Notes: generated by a model not told the origin, from the sequence alone. Shown: positions 28,754 through 37,518, counted from the first letter of the stretch. The stretch: DNA of 64,000 nt from Flammeovirga pacifica (GCF_000807855.2 NZ_JRYR02000001.1:1605881-1669880), one strand, 5' to 3'. A program made the numbers and translations.

Positions 28754-28780
28754 AAAATCACCATTTAGAATGGTGATTTT
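28754..28780 (-). terminator. Intrinsic terminator of the DUF4345 gene
   Basis: A 12-bp perfect stem AAAATCACCATT/AATGGTGATTTT with a 3-base loop, then T-rich minus-strand sequence. Otherwise the 275-bp gap around it (28555-28829) holds nothing I recognise. Confidence 0.75.
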
Positions 28781-28829
28781 AGTTTAAAACAAATATTAAA
28801 TACAGAATTTTACTTTAATAAGGATTTTC

Positions 28830-29231
28830 TTAGATATGCTTTAACGATAAATTGGAGGTTTTATTCAGTAAAAGATAGACAATCGGAACTATAGCAAATT
28901 CCATGATTACATATAAAACTAACAAAGGTGAAGGAACACCATCAACTATAATACTTAGAAGACGACCAATACCTAATCCTCCACAAAATAATCCAGTAAC
29001 AAAAATGGTAGCATCCATATGTTTATTAGTTATTGCGCTATAGTAAACCCATCCGACCAATGTTAAATACAAACCTGTTACAGCCCTTAATATATGTGCT
29101 GCATCTGTTGTGATGTAAGTCGTTGAGGAAAGGAAAGTATGAGTAAACCAATTAGGTACAATACCATATAATAAGGCTATCACTGATAAAGTTGTCGCAA
29201 AGAATAATAAATAAGCTTTTTTCAGATTCAT
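28830..29231 (-). CDS. DUF4345 family membrane protein
   Basis: 133 residues with four predicted membrane helices (about 6-24, 47-66, 73-94, 104-122). The LGIGRLLSIIVDGVPSPLL segment and the four-helix layout match DUF4345, whose function is unknown. A candidate -7 element TACTTTTG lies on the minus strand at 29256-29263, without a clear -33 box. It has its own terminator and so appears monocistronic. Confidence 0.8.
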   Translation of the reverse strand: MNLKKAYLLFFATTLSVIALLYGIVPNWFTHTFLSSTTYITTDAAHILRAVTGLYLTLVGWVYYSAITNKHMDATIFVTGLFCGGLGIGRLLSIIVDGVPSPLLVLYVIMEFAIVPIVYLLLNKTSNLSLKHI

Positions 29232-29311
29232 AATTTTGTATTTTTTGATTCAATACAAAAGTAGTTTAATATCAAACAATTTAAATTGATGTAGGGTAAG
29301 AAAATAAAAAA

Positions 29312-29333
29312 GGCCATAATTTTCATTATGACC
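29312..29333 (-). terminator. Intrinsic terminator of cobA
   Basis: On the minus strand, GGTCATAAT, a GAAA tetraloop, ATTATGGCC (one G-U pair), then TTTTTTATTTT. Confidence 0.8.
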
Positions 29334-29365
29334 CATCAGATATATATAATTAAAATGTATTTTTA

Positions 29366-30121
29366 TTAATTGTTTTGGGCAGATGCCATTTCAACAATTT
29401 CTGTTTCTTTACCTAATTTCACAACCTCGCCAATGACAATGATTGCTGGAGGTCTCACATCATATTGATTTGCTTTCTCCACAATATCACTCAGAGTACC
29501 AATCACCACTTTTTGGGTTGGTAATGAAATATCTTGTACTAATGCAATTGGTTCGTCTTCATTTCTGTACATACTGAATAATTGAGATATCAATTCTAAC
29601 TTACCCACTCCCATTAACACTACCACAGTGGCACTTGATGAAGCAGCACATGTTAAGTCTTTAGACATACCCCCTGAACATGTTGTGGCAGTTACTACCC
29701 AAAAACTCTCGTTTATTCCTCTTTTTGTAACAGGAATACCTGCTAAAGTTGGCCCTGCTAAAGAGGACGAAATTCCTGGGACTACATATGTATCAATACC
29801 AAACTTTTCTGCAAATTCAATTTCTTCTTGTCCTCTTCCAAAAACAAAAGAATCTCCTCCTTTTAATCTAGTTACAGAACCGTACTTTAATGCCATATCA
29901 ACAATTAGTTGATTTGTTTCTTCTTGTTTTAGATAATGTGCCCCTGCCCTTTTTCCTACATATATTTTCTCTACATGATCAGGAATAAATGATAACACAT
30001 CATCTGAAACTAAAGCGTCATATAAGACTACTTTACTTTCTTTTAAGATTCTAACTGCTTTTAATGTTAGTAATTCGGCATCTCCTGGGCCTGCTCCGAT
30101 TAAGTGAAAAGTAGGTGTCAT
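29366..30121 (-). CDS. cobA: Uroporphyrinogen-III C-methyltransferase
   Basis: 251-residue SAM-dependent methyltransferase forming precorrin-2 from uroporphyrinogen III, the first step to siroheme. It begins FHLIGAGPGDAELLTLKA, followed by VLYDALVS, VTRLKGGDSFVFGRGQEE and VVPGISSSLAGPTLAGIP, the signature of this family. No oxidase/ferrochelatase (Met8/CysG N-terminal) domain is fused. It diverges from nirB, whose product needs siroheme. The two genes have mirror-image promoters, so coregulation is likely. Confidence 0.96.
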   Translation of the reverse strand: MTPTFHLIGAGPGDAELLTLKAVRILKESKVVLYDALVSDDVLSFIPDHVEKIYVGKRAGAHYLKQEETNQLIVDMALKYGSVTRLKGGDSFVFGRGQEEIEFAEKFGIDTYVVPGISSSLAGPTLAGIPVTKRGINESFWVVTATTCSGGMSKDLTCAASSSATVVVLMGVGKLELISQLFSMYRNEDEPIALVQDISLPTQKVVIGTLSDIVEKANQYDVRPPAIIVIGEVVKLGKETEIVEMASAQNN

Positions 30122-30147
30122 AAGTGTATTTGTTTAATATCAATAAT

Positions 30148-30178
30148 CAAAACTACGTATTTATACTTACTTATCAAA
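30148..30178 (-). promoter_or_regulatory. Promoter of cobA
   Basis: On the minus strand, TTTG (30175-30178), exactly 19 bp, then TAGTTTTG (30148-30155). A TACGTA palindrome (30154-30159) overlaps the 5' end of the -7 element. The layout and the 12-base core TACGTAGTTTTG are identical to those of nirB on the other strand. Confidence 0.8.
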
Positions 30179-30382
30179 ATATTACGTAAATATTTAAGTA
30201 GATATAAAAATAACACTCTCTATCAGTTTTCTTAATTACTTATATATACTCTATATACATTTACGTAAAAATGTCGTTTCAATTATAAACAACCCACCAA
30301 TTACTTATATATAATCAATCAAAATAAGTACTTTTTCACAATTTGTTTAAAAATAAGTTTGCATCTTAAGTATTATTACGTA
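30154..30382. promoter_or_regulatory. Four TACGTA palindromes between cobA and nirB
   Basis: TACGTA occurs at 30154-30159, 30183-30188, 30262-30267 and 30377-30382. The outer two overlap the -7 elements of cobA and nirB; the inner two sit between the promoters. With composition near one third G+C a given six-base palindrome of this kind is expected roughly once in 3 kb, so four in 296 bp is far above chance. Three more precede the nitrate reductase gene. They are probably the sites of a nitrogen-responsive regulator; which one is not shown. Confidence 0.65.
30234..30313 (+). repeat. 15-bp direct repeat with NarL-like TACTTAT
   Basis: AATTACTTATATATA occurs at 30234-30248 and again at 30299-30313, start-to-start 65 bp. 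Each copy contains TACTTAT, which fits the NarL heptamer TACYYMT. Further TACTTAT copies lie at 30168-30174 and, inverted, at 30324-30330. Confidence 0.6.
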
Positions 30383-30388
30383 GTTTTG
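30358..30388 (+). promoter_or_regulatory. Promoter of nirB
   Basis: TTTG (30358-30361), exactly 19 bp, then TAGTTTTG (30381-30388), a full match to the Bacteroidota consensus. TACGTA (30377-30382) overlaps the -7 element. The predicted leader is about 25 nt. Confidence 0.8.
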
Positions 30389-30417
30389 ACTAAACTTTCA
30401 CTTAAAAGACATCAATT

Positions 30418-32904
30418 ATGACAAAAATAGTAATAGTAGGAAACGGTATGGTAAGCTATAAGTTATGCGAAAAACTTGTAGAGAAAAAGGCTGCCGCTTC
30501 TATCACTGTCATAGGCGAAGAACCACGTCCTGCTTACGATAGAGTACACTTAAGTGCATATTTTGAGGATGCTAATGCAGACAAACTTTCTATGGCCTCT
30601 AGAGATTGGTACTCAGAAAATGGTATCCAACTCGTCACTTCTGAAAAAGTATCTCAAATAGATAGAGATAATAAACATGTTACTACACATAATAATTCTA
30701 CGTACTCGTATGATTACTTAGTATTAGCAACAGGTAGCTCAGCTTTTGTCCCTCCAATTAAAGGAGTTGATAAAAAAGGGGTGTTTGTTTATAGAACTAT
30801 TGAAGACCTTGAGATGATGATGGCTTATGGCAAGAAAGCATCATCTGCGGCTGTTTTAGGTGGTGGTCTATTAGGGTTAGAAGCGGCAAAAGCTGCTTTA
30901 GACATGAATTTAAAAACTTCGGTAGTAGAATTTGCTCCTCGATTAATGCCAAGACAATTGGATGAAGTTGGAGGAGAATTATTAAAAAGTAAAATGGAAG
31001 ACCTTGGGGTGGAAATTTTACTTGGAAAAGCTACTTCTCAAATTGCTGGTGATGAGACAATGACCGGTATGGATTTCACTGATGGAACTAAACTTGATGT
31101 GGAAATGCTTATTATCTCAGCAGGTATTCGCCCAAGAGATGAATTAGGTAAAGAAGCTGGTTTAACTTTAGCTGAAAGAGGTGGTTTTGTAGTCAACTCT
31201 TTAATGCAAACAAACGACCCGACTATTTTTGCTGTAGGTGAATGTGCTTCTCATGAAAACATGATTTACGGTTTAGTAGCTCCAGGTTATGATATGGCCG
31301 AAGTTGTTGCTGAACAAATTGCAAAAGACAACAAAGAATATAAGTTTGAAGGATTCGACATGTCTACTAAATTAAAATTAATTGGTGTAGATGTGGCTAG
31401 TTTTGGTGATCCATTCTGTGAAAATGTCCCTCATTCTCCTATTTCAATTGCTGATCAACAAGCTGGTGTATACAAAAGATTAAACATTAGCGAAGATGGC
31501 AAAAAGCTACTTGGCGGTATTCTAATTGGTGATGCTGATGATTATAATATGCTTCATCAGATGTATATTAATGATATGGCTTTACCTCCTCACCCTGTAG
31601 ACTTAATTGCTAAAGGTAGCGGAGATGGAGGAGCAGCTATTGGCGTTGATGCACTTCCTGACACAGCTCAAGTATGTTCATGTGAGAACGTTTCTAAAGG
31701 AGACATTTGTTGCTCTATACAAGAGGATGGTATTACTGATATTAACGGTATTAAAAAAGCAACTAAAGCTGGTACAGGCTGTGGTGGTTGTTTACCAATG
31801 GTGAATAACATCTTAGAAGATACTTTGAAAAAAATGGGTGCTACTATCCGTAAGGAAATTTGTGAGCACTTTACATATACTCGTCAAGAATTATTTGATC
31901 TGATTAAAGTAAATGAGATTAAAACTTTCGACGAACTTTTAGCCAAATATGGTAAAGGTGCAGGTTGTGAAACTTGTAAACCTGCTGTTGCTTCTTTATT
32001 AGCATCAATTTGGAATGACTTAATTCTAAAAGAGGCAACTATACAAGATACAAACGATAGATTCTTAGCCAATATCCAAAAAGGTGGTTCTTACTCTGTA
32101 GTTCCTAGAATTCCAGGTGGTGAAATCACTCCAGATAAACTTATTGTTATCGGTGAAGTAGCTAAAGAATTTGATTTATATACTAAAATCACTGGTGGTC
32201 AAAGAATTGATTTATTCGGTGCTACATTAAATGACTTACCATTGATATGGGAACGTTTAATTAATGCAGGTTTTGAGTCGGGCCATGCTTATGGTAAATC
32301 TCTTAGAACTGTAAAAAGTTGCGTAGGTAGTACATGGTGTAGATTTGGTCTTCACGATTCTGTAGGCTTTGCTATTGAAATTGAAAATAGATATAAAGGT
32401 CTTAGATCTCCACACAAATTAAAAGGTGGTGTATCGGGTTGTATTCGTGAATGTGCTGAAGCAAGAGGTAAAGACTTCGGTGTTATTGCTACTGAAAAAG
32501 GATGGAACTTATATGTAGGAGGAAATGGCGGTGCCAATCCAAAACATGCTGTTCTATTAGCAGGAGATATTTCTAAAGAAGAAGTGATCAGCTATTTAGA
32601 TAGATACTTAATGTTCTATATCAAAACTGCTGAACCATTGCAAAGAACTGCCCCTTGGCAAGAAAAAATTGAAGGAGGTATTGATTACTTAAAACAAGTA
32701 ATTATTGAGGACTCTTTAGGTATTGGACAACAATTAGAGGATGATATGGAAGTATTAATTGCTAATTATAGTTGTGAATGGAAGGAAGCGATTAATAATC
32801 CTAAGATTAAAAAGCGTTTTGCCCACTTCAGTAATACTGATCAAGATGATCCTAACCAAAAATTCAAAAGGGAAAGAGGACAACGTTTCCCTGTTGCTTG
32901 GTAA
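30418..32904 (+). CDS. nirB: Nitrite reductase (NAD(P)H), large subunit
   Basis: 828-residue cytoplasmic siroheme enzyme reducing nitrite to ammonium. N-terminal FAD domain (IVIVGNGMVSYKLCEKL), NAD domain (AAVLGGGLLGLEAAKAAL), two BFD-like [2Fe-2S] regions (CSCENVSKGDICCS with CGGCLPMV, about 420-465; and GAGCETCKP, about 518), then the nitrite/sulfite reductase core. The siroheme/[4Fe-4S] ligands are the Cys pairs in KSCVGSTWCRFG and SGCIRECAEARG. Length is normal for the family. It is followed by nirD and driven by its own consensus promoter, mirrored by that of cobA. Confidence 0.97.
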   Translation: MTKIVIVGNGMVSYKLCEKLVEKKAAASITVIGEEPRPAYDRVHLSAYFEDANADKLSMASRDWYSENGIQLVTSEKVSQIDRDNKHVTTHNNSTYSYDYLVLATGSSAFVPPIKGVDKKGVFVYRTIEDLEMMMAYGKKASSAAVLGGGLLGLEAAKAALDMNLKTSVVEFAPRLMPRQLDEVGGELLKSKMEDLGVEILLGKATSQIAGDETMTGMDFTDGTKLDVEMLIISAGIRPRDELGKEAGLTLAERGGFVVNSLMQTNDPTIFAVGECASHENMIYGLVAPGYDMAEVVAEQIAKDNKEYKFEGFDMSTKLKLIGVDVASFGDPFCENVPHSPISIADQQAGVYKRLNISEDGKKLLGGILIGDADDYNMLHQMYINDMALPPHPVDLIAKGSGDGGAAIGVDALPDTAQVCSCENVSKGDICCSIQEDGITDINGIKKATKAGTGCGGCLPMVNNILEDTLKKMGATIRKEICEHFTYTRQELFDLIKVNEIKTFDELLAKYGKGAGCETCKPAVASLLASIWNDLILKEATIQDTNDRFLANIQKGGSYSVVPRIPGGEITPDKLIVIGEVAKEFDLYTKITGGQRIDLFGATLNDLPLIWERLINAGFESGHAYGKSLRTVKSCVGSTWCRFGLHDSVGFAIEIENRYKGLRSPHKLKGGVSGCIRECAEARGKDFGVIATEKGWNLYVGGNGGANPKHAVLLAGDISKEEVISYLDRYLMFYIKTAEPLQRTAPWQEKIEGGIDYLKQVIIEDSLGIGQQLEDDMEVLIANYSCEWKEAINNPKIKKRFAHFSNTDQDDPNQKFKRERGQRFPVAW

Positions 32905-32951
32905 TTCTTTTTAGATTTCTCAATGGTTACACCATTAAAAATATTGATACT

Positions 32952-33320
32952 ATGATTTTTGAAAATAAAACAATTGAAGAAGTAGAAGTTTGGGTCAATG
33001 CAGGTACTGTAAATGACTTCCCAAAAGACGGTGGTTCTAACATATTATATGAAGGAGAACAAATTGCCATCTTTAATTTCTCAACTTTAAATAAGTGGTT
33101 TGCTACACAAAATCTTTGTCCTCACAAAAAGCAGATGATCCTTTCGAGAGGAATGCTTGGAACTGAAGGGGAAACACCTAAAGTAGCTTGTCCATATCAT
33201 AAGAAGACTTTTTCTCTAGAAACTGGAGAGAATCTTAACGGATGCGAGGATACTATCAAAACATACCCTGTGAAGATAGAAAACGATACGGTATTCGTAG
33301 GATATTATGAGATAAAATAG
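32952..33320 (+). CDS. nirD: Nitrite reductase small subunit, Rieske-type
   Basis: 122 residues from ATG 32952; a TTG at 32898 would overlap nirB and is unlikely. A Rieske fold is present with a full set of [2Fe-2S] ligands: Cys56 and His58 (CPHKK), Cys80 and His83 (CPYHK). Some NirD proteins, as I recall the E. coli one, lack these ligands, so this subunit may carry a real cluster and pass electrons to NirB. It lies 47 bp after nirB and ends before two tandem terminators. Confidence 0.93.
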   Translation: MIFENKTIEEVEVWVNAGTVNDFPKDGGSNILYEGEQIAIFNFSTLNKWFATQNLCPHKKQMILSRGMLGTEGETPKVACPYHKKTFSLETGENLNGCEDTIKTYPVKIENDTVFVGYYEIK

Positions 33321-33338
33321 GTGAAAAGTAAATTGATT

Positions 33339-33365
33339 GAAAACACCCTTAATTGGGGTGTTTTC
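33339..33365 (+). terminator. Intrinsic terminator of nirBD (first)
   Basis: GAAAACACCC (33339-33348) pairs with GGGTGTTTTC (33356-33365), followed by a short pyrimidine run. Confidence 0.7.
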
Positions 33366-33379
33366 TCTTATCACACAAT

Positions 33380-33420
33380 AACCTCCACGCATTTTCAATT
33401 TTACAATAAATGTGGAGGTT
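33380..33420 (+). terminator. Intrinsic terminator of nirBD (second, tandem)
   Basis: AACCTCCAC (33380-33388) pairs with GTGGAGGTT (33412-33420) and is followed by six T. It lies 15 bp beyond the first terminator. Confidence 0.7.
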
Positions 33421-33585
33421 TTTTTATGTCTAAATTTTAATGAGGTGGTTATTTTCTATTTTTTTTGAAATAATTTGAAATTTATGTGACCAACCTTCAC
33501 TTACTTGCATCTAATCTATACAACATCACACAGAAGCTTCTTATTGATGTTAAATTAGTGTTTAATCATTTAATCATAGATTATT

Positions 33586-33945
33586 ATGCAATACGGATTT
33601 GGCGTATTATTCGAAACAATAAATTACTTAGCATTTTTTGTTGCTATCACCTTTTCTTATTTCTATTACTTAAAGTTCAGAAATCAAGAACGAATAAAAC
33701 TAATAGAGAGAGGTGTAGATGTAACAGAAATTTATAGTAAGCCCTCTGGAAAGAAAAACTTCCCATGGATCACTTTAGCGTTCTTTATTATGTTTGTGGG
33801 TATTGGAATTGCGTTAAGTATCTTAATATCAATGTCCAACGATCTTTCTAAACAAATTGGTGTGCCTCTAGGATTTGCTATTTGCCTTATCTCAGGATCA
33901 ATTGGTTTGCTTATAGGAAGAAAAAACGAGAAGAAGCAAGATTAA
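33586..33945 (+). CDS. DUF6249-like membrane protein of an ECF sigma module
   Basis: 119 residues with three predicted membrane helices (about 8-28, 60-82, 92-110). The segment YLKFRNQERIKLIERGVDVT between the first two helices is what I associate with DUF6249-type proteins that precede ECF sigma genes in Bacteroidota. The gene ends 3 bp before the sigma gene, so the three genes 33586-34838 form one operon. A role in signal transfer to the sigma factor is inferred. An overlapping longer frame from 33486 is out of frame and not supported. Confidence 0.75.
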   Translation: MQYGFGVLFETINYLAFFVAITFSYFYYLKFRNQERIKLIERGVDVTEIYSKPSGKKNFPWITLAFFIMFVGIGIALSILISMSNDLSKQIGVPLGFAICLISGSIGLLIGRKNEKKQD

Positions 33946-33948
33946 AGA

Positions 33949-34500
33949 ATGGAAAGCATCTATATTAAAAAGGTGCTGGAAGGCGATACTCAATCATTTC
34001 AACATTTAGTCAATAATTATAAGGAAGAAGGGTTTTCAGTAGCTTTTTCTATTGTCAAAAATCAATATTTGGCAGAAGAAGTTTTACAAGAATCTTTTAT
34101 TAAAGCTTTTGAAAAACTAGATCAGTTTAAAGAAAAATCTAGCTTTAAAACATGGTTCATACGAATTGTCATCAATGAATCTCTACAAAAAGTAAGAAAA
34201 GTACTCCCCGAAGAGTATAAAGATTTTGATTTAGATAAAGAATCGGAAGTCAATAAAGCTTTAGAAGAGATGAATCTTGAAGATCAACGTAATATCATTT
34301 CTGATGTTTTTGAAACCCTTACTCCTAACGAGTCATTGGCACTTGACTTATATCATTTGAAAGAATACAGTATTAAAGAAATTGAAGATGTAACTGATTG
34401 GAAATCCTCCAAAGTAAAAATGCTTTTATCAAGAGGACGAAAAAACTTTTACAATAAACTCCTTTCAGTATTTAAAATCGATAAAAAATCCATCTTATGA
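33949..34500 (+). CDS. RNA polymerase ECF sigma factor
   Basis: 183 residues with sigma region 2 (AFSIVKNQYLAEEVLQESFI, KSSFKTWFIRIVIN) and region 4 (LTPNESLALDLYHLKEYSIK, WKSSKVKMLLSRGRKNF). It resembles ECF factors paired with small membrane anti-sigma proteins. It starts 3 bp after the DUF6249-like gene and overlaps the next gene by 4 bp (ATGA). Its promoter target is unknown. Confidence 0.92.
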   Translation: MESIYIKKVLEGDTQSFQHLVNNYKEEGFSVAFSIVKNQYLAEEVLQESFIKAFEKLDQFKEKSSFKTWFIRIVINESLQKVRKVLPEEYKDFDLDKESEVNKALEEMNLEDQRNIISDVFETLTPNESLALDLYHLKEYSIKEIEDVTDWKSSKVKMLLSRGRKNFYNKLLSVFKIDKKSIL

Positions 34501-34838
34501 TGAATAATGATGAAAACCTAAAAAAGGTTTTAAATAAAAAACAGGCACCTACATTAAGTGATGATTTTGAACAAATTGTCATGCAAAAAATACATAAAAA
34601 AGCCGCTTTGGACAAACAGAATATTCACTCCTTAAAATGGATGTTGATCTATTTTTTCTGTGGGCTATTTCTTGGCGTATTTTTCGTATTCAATCACTTC
34701 AATTTACTATCAACTAACCAATTAGGAGCCGTTTTAGCAGTCGCAATCATTATTTGCTCTGCGCTTATCTTTATTATTGAAAAGGTGGCAAAATTGATTT
34801 TATATCAAAAAGGAAAAATCAATATAAAAGAATTATAA
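34497..34838 (+). CDS. Putative membrane anti-sigma factor
   Basis: 113 residues. A charged cytoplasmic N-terminus (about 1-44, including TLSDDFEQIVMQKIHKKAAL, like the N-termini of sigma-associated membrane proteins) is followed by two membrane helices (about 47-66 and 76-97). It overlaps the sigma gene by 4 bp, the usual arrangement for an anti-sigma partner. It lacks the zinc-binding HxxxCxxC motif of ZAS anti-sigma factors. The role is inferred from layout. Confidence 0.65.
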   Translation: MMNNDENLKKVLNKKQAPTLSDDFEQIVMQKIHKKAALDKQNIHSLKWMLIYFFCGLFLGVFFVFNHFNLLSTNQLGAVLAVAIIICSALIFIIEKVAKLILYQKGKINIKEL

Positions 34839-34854
34839 ATTCTTAACCATAAAA

Positions 34855-34884
34855 AAGGGTCTATAAAATAAATTGTAGACCCTT
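34855..34884. terminator. Intrinsic terminator between the ECF operon and the glycine-zipper gene
   Basis: AAGGGTCTA (34855-34863) pairs with TAGACCCTT (34876-34884), A-rich on the left side and T-poor on the right, so it works best for the minus-strand gene. Confidence 0.6.
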
Positions 34885-34904
34885 ACTAATTTTATAGAGT
34901 TTGG

Positions 34905-35486
34905 TTATTTCACTGTATAACCTTTTCCTTCCATACAAGCTGAAAAAGCTTTTACAAAATTATCTTTCATTTCTTTATTTTGAGCTGCAGCAGCTTCATT
35001 GTTTTGTTTCTGCTCTACTGCATCACCATAGGCTTTTGCTCGACGACCTCTAAGTCCTCCAGCAACAGCACCAATTGCAGCACCTTTTCCAGCATCACCA
35101 GCAATCGCTCCGATAGCTGCACCTGCTGCTGCTCCACCTGCAGCACCTTTAACTGCAGAACCATCTGCAGAAGTATCTGCTTTTTTTGCTTGAACAACCG
35201 TTGGATTTAATGGATCGTAACCTGTTTGTTCAATTGCCCATTTATAACATGCCATTTCATCAGCATCCATTGTTGCTTGATCTTGATTGTTAGATGGGAA
35301 TATATATATTCCTAACCCCTTGCTTACAGATGTTGTAGGAGTAGTAGGAGTATTTGTTGTTGCCTCTTGTGTAGGTTGTGCTTGATTTGTTGAATTATGA
35401 GATTCATCAATATTGTAATTTGTTTGAGCAAATAGTACTATAGATGAACATAAAAATAAAGCGATAGATGACAATAATTTCTTCAT
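34905..35486 (-). CDS. Secreted glycine-zipper protein
   Basis: 193 residues with a signal peptide (LLSSIALFLCSSIVLFAQ). A Thr/Gln/Asn-rich linker (about 22-55) precedes a domain with DEMACYKWAIEQTGYDP, then a glycine zipper (about 113-145: GAAGGAAAGAAIGAIAGD and GKGAAIGAVAGG) able to insert in a membrane. It ends with AFSACMEGKGYTVK; the two Cys flanking the zipper may pair. The family resembles YMGG/DUF glycine-zipper proteins of proteobacteria; function unknown. Monocistronic. Confidence 0.8.
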   Translation of the reverse strand: MKKLLSSIALFLCSSIVLFAQTNYNIDESHNSTNQAQPTQEATTNTPTTPTTSVSKGLGIYIFPSNNQDQATMDADEMACYKWAIEQTGYDPLNPTVVQAKKADTSADGSAVKGAAGGAAAGAAIGAIAGDAGKGAAIGAVAGGLRGRRAKAYGDAVEQKQNNEAAAAQNKEMKDNFVKAFSACMEGKGYTVK

Positions 35487-35727
35487 GGAATTAGAATGAT
35501 TTTTTGTTTGATTTGTAGTTAATAAAACGACAACAAATAGCGAATGAATAACAAATTCTATTTTTAAAATATCAAATTTTGTTTTTTTATTGAGAGCTTG
35601 GATGTAGTAACATTATTCACAATAATAACATGCTAATGTTGTCCTGCAAATATATGTAAATACCGCTCTTTTTATTTATAAAAATTGATTTTTTTTTAAA
35701 TAATACTCCCTTGTCTTATTTTTGTAT

Positions 35728-37518
35728 ATGCAAAAAACAAACAAACAAACTCGAACTCTAACTCATCGTATTGAGAAACTAAGCTTGAAGAAACTTTGGA
35801 CGCTATATTCTATAGCAATCACTATCATTATATTACTTCTAACTTTTTCTCAAATCATAAATTATTCTTTTACTCAAAAACAAAGTGTTGATGCTGATAT
35901 TATAAATAAAGCAGGTAAACAAAGGATGCTGAGTCAAAAAATAACAAAATGTATTTTATTAATTCATGCCAACCAAAATGTCGATTATTACCAGAAAGAA
36001 TTAAATCTAGCTATTGTAGATTGGCAAAATGCACATATTGATTTAGGGAAAAACAACAAAGACATTTCGAACAACATCATTAAAAATGATGCTGATTTTT
36101 TATATAGCAAATCTGATGTTTTTTTAAATAAAATATTGAAGGATGTAAAGAACTTCTCAACATCATCATCAAAAGATCTTGTACAAGATATCTTAGCCAA
36201 CGAAGCCTATTATTTAATTAATATGGATCAATTAGTAGATATCTATTCTGAATATGCGAATGATAAATTAAATTTAGTTCAAAACACCTCGATTCTATTA
36301 TTTGTCATCACTTTAGTTATTTTATTCTTTGAACTATTTTATGTTTTTAGACCTACCGCTACTAGAATTAATAAAACGATAGCTGAACTTGAAAAGACGA
36401 AAAGTATCAATCAAGAAAAAATAGTAGAAGTTGATCAATTGTACCGATCATTAGGTCAAGCTTATCAACATTTATCAGAGGCAAAAGAAATAGACGAGCA
36501 GCTCCATAGTACTTTAGCAAAAGTGGATATAGAAGGTAATTTTACATCAATCTCTGAAAAAATATTAGACATCGTTCAAGTAGAAAAAGAGGAATTCCCT
36601 AACAACCTATTTAATTGGCTTGCTCCTGATGGCTATAAAAGAGAGATGATCCAAGAAATATTAGATACAGTTGCAAATGGAGATACATGGGTTGGTACAA
36701 TTAGAGTAACAAACGATGACGGTGACTTTATTTGGTTAGATGTAGTACTTACGAAGATCATAGGTCAGTTTGGTGAAATCTTAATTGTAGGTCGAGATAT
36801 TACTGATCAAAAGGAATCCGAAGAGAGATCAAAAGAAATTAATCAAGAAGAAATTGATAAGCATATTGAAACTCAAAAATCTAGATCATTACTTATTCTA
36901 AAAGGTCAAGAAGAAGAAAGAGGTCGTATTTCAAAAGACATACACGATGGTATTGGGCAGTTATTAACAGCCTTAAAATTCAGCTTGGAATCTATTAATT
37001 TAAGTCAAATCAAAACATCAAGTAATAAATTAAAAGAATCTAAAAACTTACTAAAAAATATTATTAGAGAGGTTAGAAGAGTATCCTTTAATTTATCACC
37101 AAATACCTTAGGCGATTATGGTATCCATGCTGTACTTACTCGTTTTGCACAAGAAACAAGTAGACTTTCTGATGTTGAAATAAAATATGAAAACACCTCA
37201 GATTTTAATCAAAGATTTGATAAACATATTGAGACTAATATTTATAGAATTGTTCAAGAGGCTGTAAATAATGCGATAAAATATGCCGAAGCAATAGAAG
37301 TAAATATCAATTTAAAGCATGATTTTGAAGCACTTCATATTGAGATTATTGATAATGGCAAAGGCTTTGACATGGAAAATTTAGAAATTAAAGGCGGTGG
37401 TAATGGCCTTCTAAACATGAAAGAAAGAGCAGGGTTTGTTGGAGGGGAAATTAGCCTAACATCAGCAAAAGGGCAAGGAACAAAGGTATCAGTAGAAGTA
37501 CCTATTGAGGAAAACTAA
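35728..37518 (+). CDS. NarX-like sensor histidine kinase with PilJ/NIT-type input
   Basis: 596 residues from ATG 35728. Membrane helix about 25-47, periplasmic PilJ-type domain (about 50-190), second helix about 193-213, coiled coil, PAS domain (about 245-365, VDIEGNFTSISEKILDIVQ), HisKA_3 with His406 in RISKDIHDGIGQLL, and HATPase_c with DNGKGFD and GGGNGLLNMKERA. Just after the first helix, INKAGKQRMLSQKITK resembles the nitrate-binding P-box of NarX (an AG-x-RM pattern), so nitrate or nitrite sensing is plausible. A LuxR-type regulator follows, and the kinase lies between nirBD and the nitrate reductase. A TATTTTTG element (35717-35724) ends 3 bases before the ATG. The ligand is inferred. 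Confidence 0.88.
   Translation: MQKTNKQTRTLTHRIEKLSLKKLWTLYSIAITIIILLLTFSQIINYSFTQKQSVDADIINKAGKQRMLSQKITKCILLIHANQNVDYYQKELNLAIVDWQNAHIDLGKNNKDISNNIIKNDADFLYSKSDVFLNKILKDVKNFSTSSSKDLVQDILANEAYYLINMDQLVDIYSEYANDKLNLVQNTSILLFVITLVILFFELFYVFRPTATRINKTIAELEKTKSINQEKIVEVDQLYRSLGQAYQHLSEAKEIDEQLHSTLAKVDIEGNFTSISEKILDIVQVEKEEFPNNLFNWLAPDGYKREMIQEILDTVANGDTWVGTIRVTNDDGDFIWLDVVLTKIIGQFGEILIVGRDITDQKESEERSKEINQEEIDKHIETQKSRSLLILKGQEEERGRISKDIHDGIGQLLTALKFSLESINLSQIKTSSNKLKESKNLLKNIIREVRRVSFNLSPNTLGDYGIHAVLTRFAQETSRLSDVEIKYENTSDFNQRFDKHIETNIYRIVQEAVNNAIKYAEAIEVNINLKHDFEALHIEIIDNGKGFDMENLEIKGGGNGLLNMKERAGFVGGEISLTSAKGQGTKVSVEVPIEEN

Noticed and set aside
30699-30704. TACGTA inside the nirB coding region
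   Set aside because: It lies within codons of the FAD domain, away from promoters.
33486-33737. Open frame overlapping the DUF6249-like gene
   Set aside because: It lies out of frame over the membrane protein gene that continues directly into the sigma operon, and its sequence has no recognisable features.
34980-35210. Ser/Cys-rich frame opposite the glycine-zipper gene
   Set aside because: It only mirrors the Ala/Gly repeats of the real gene on the other strand.
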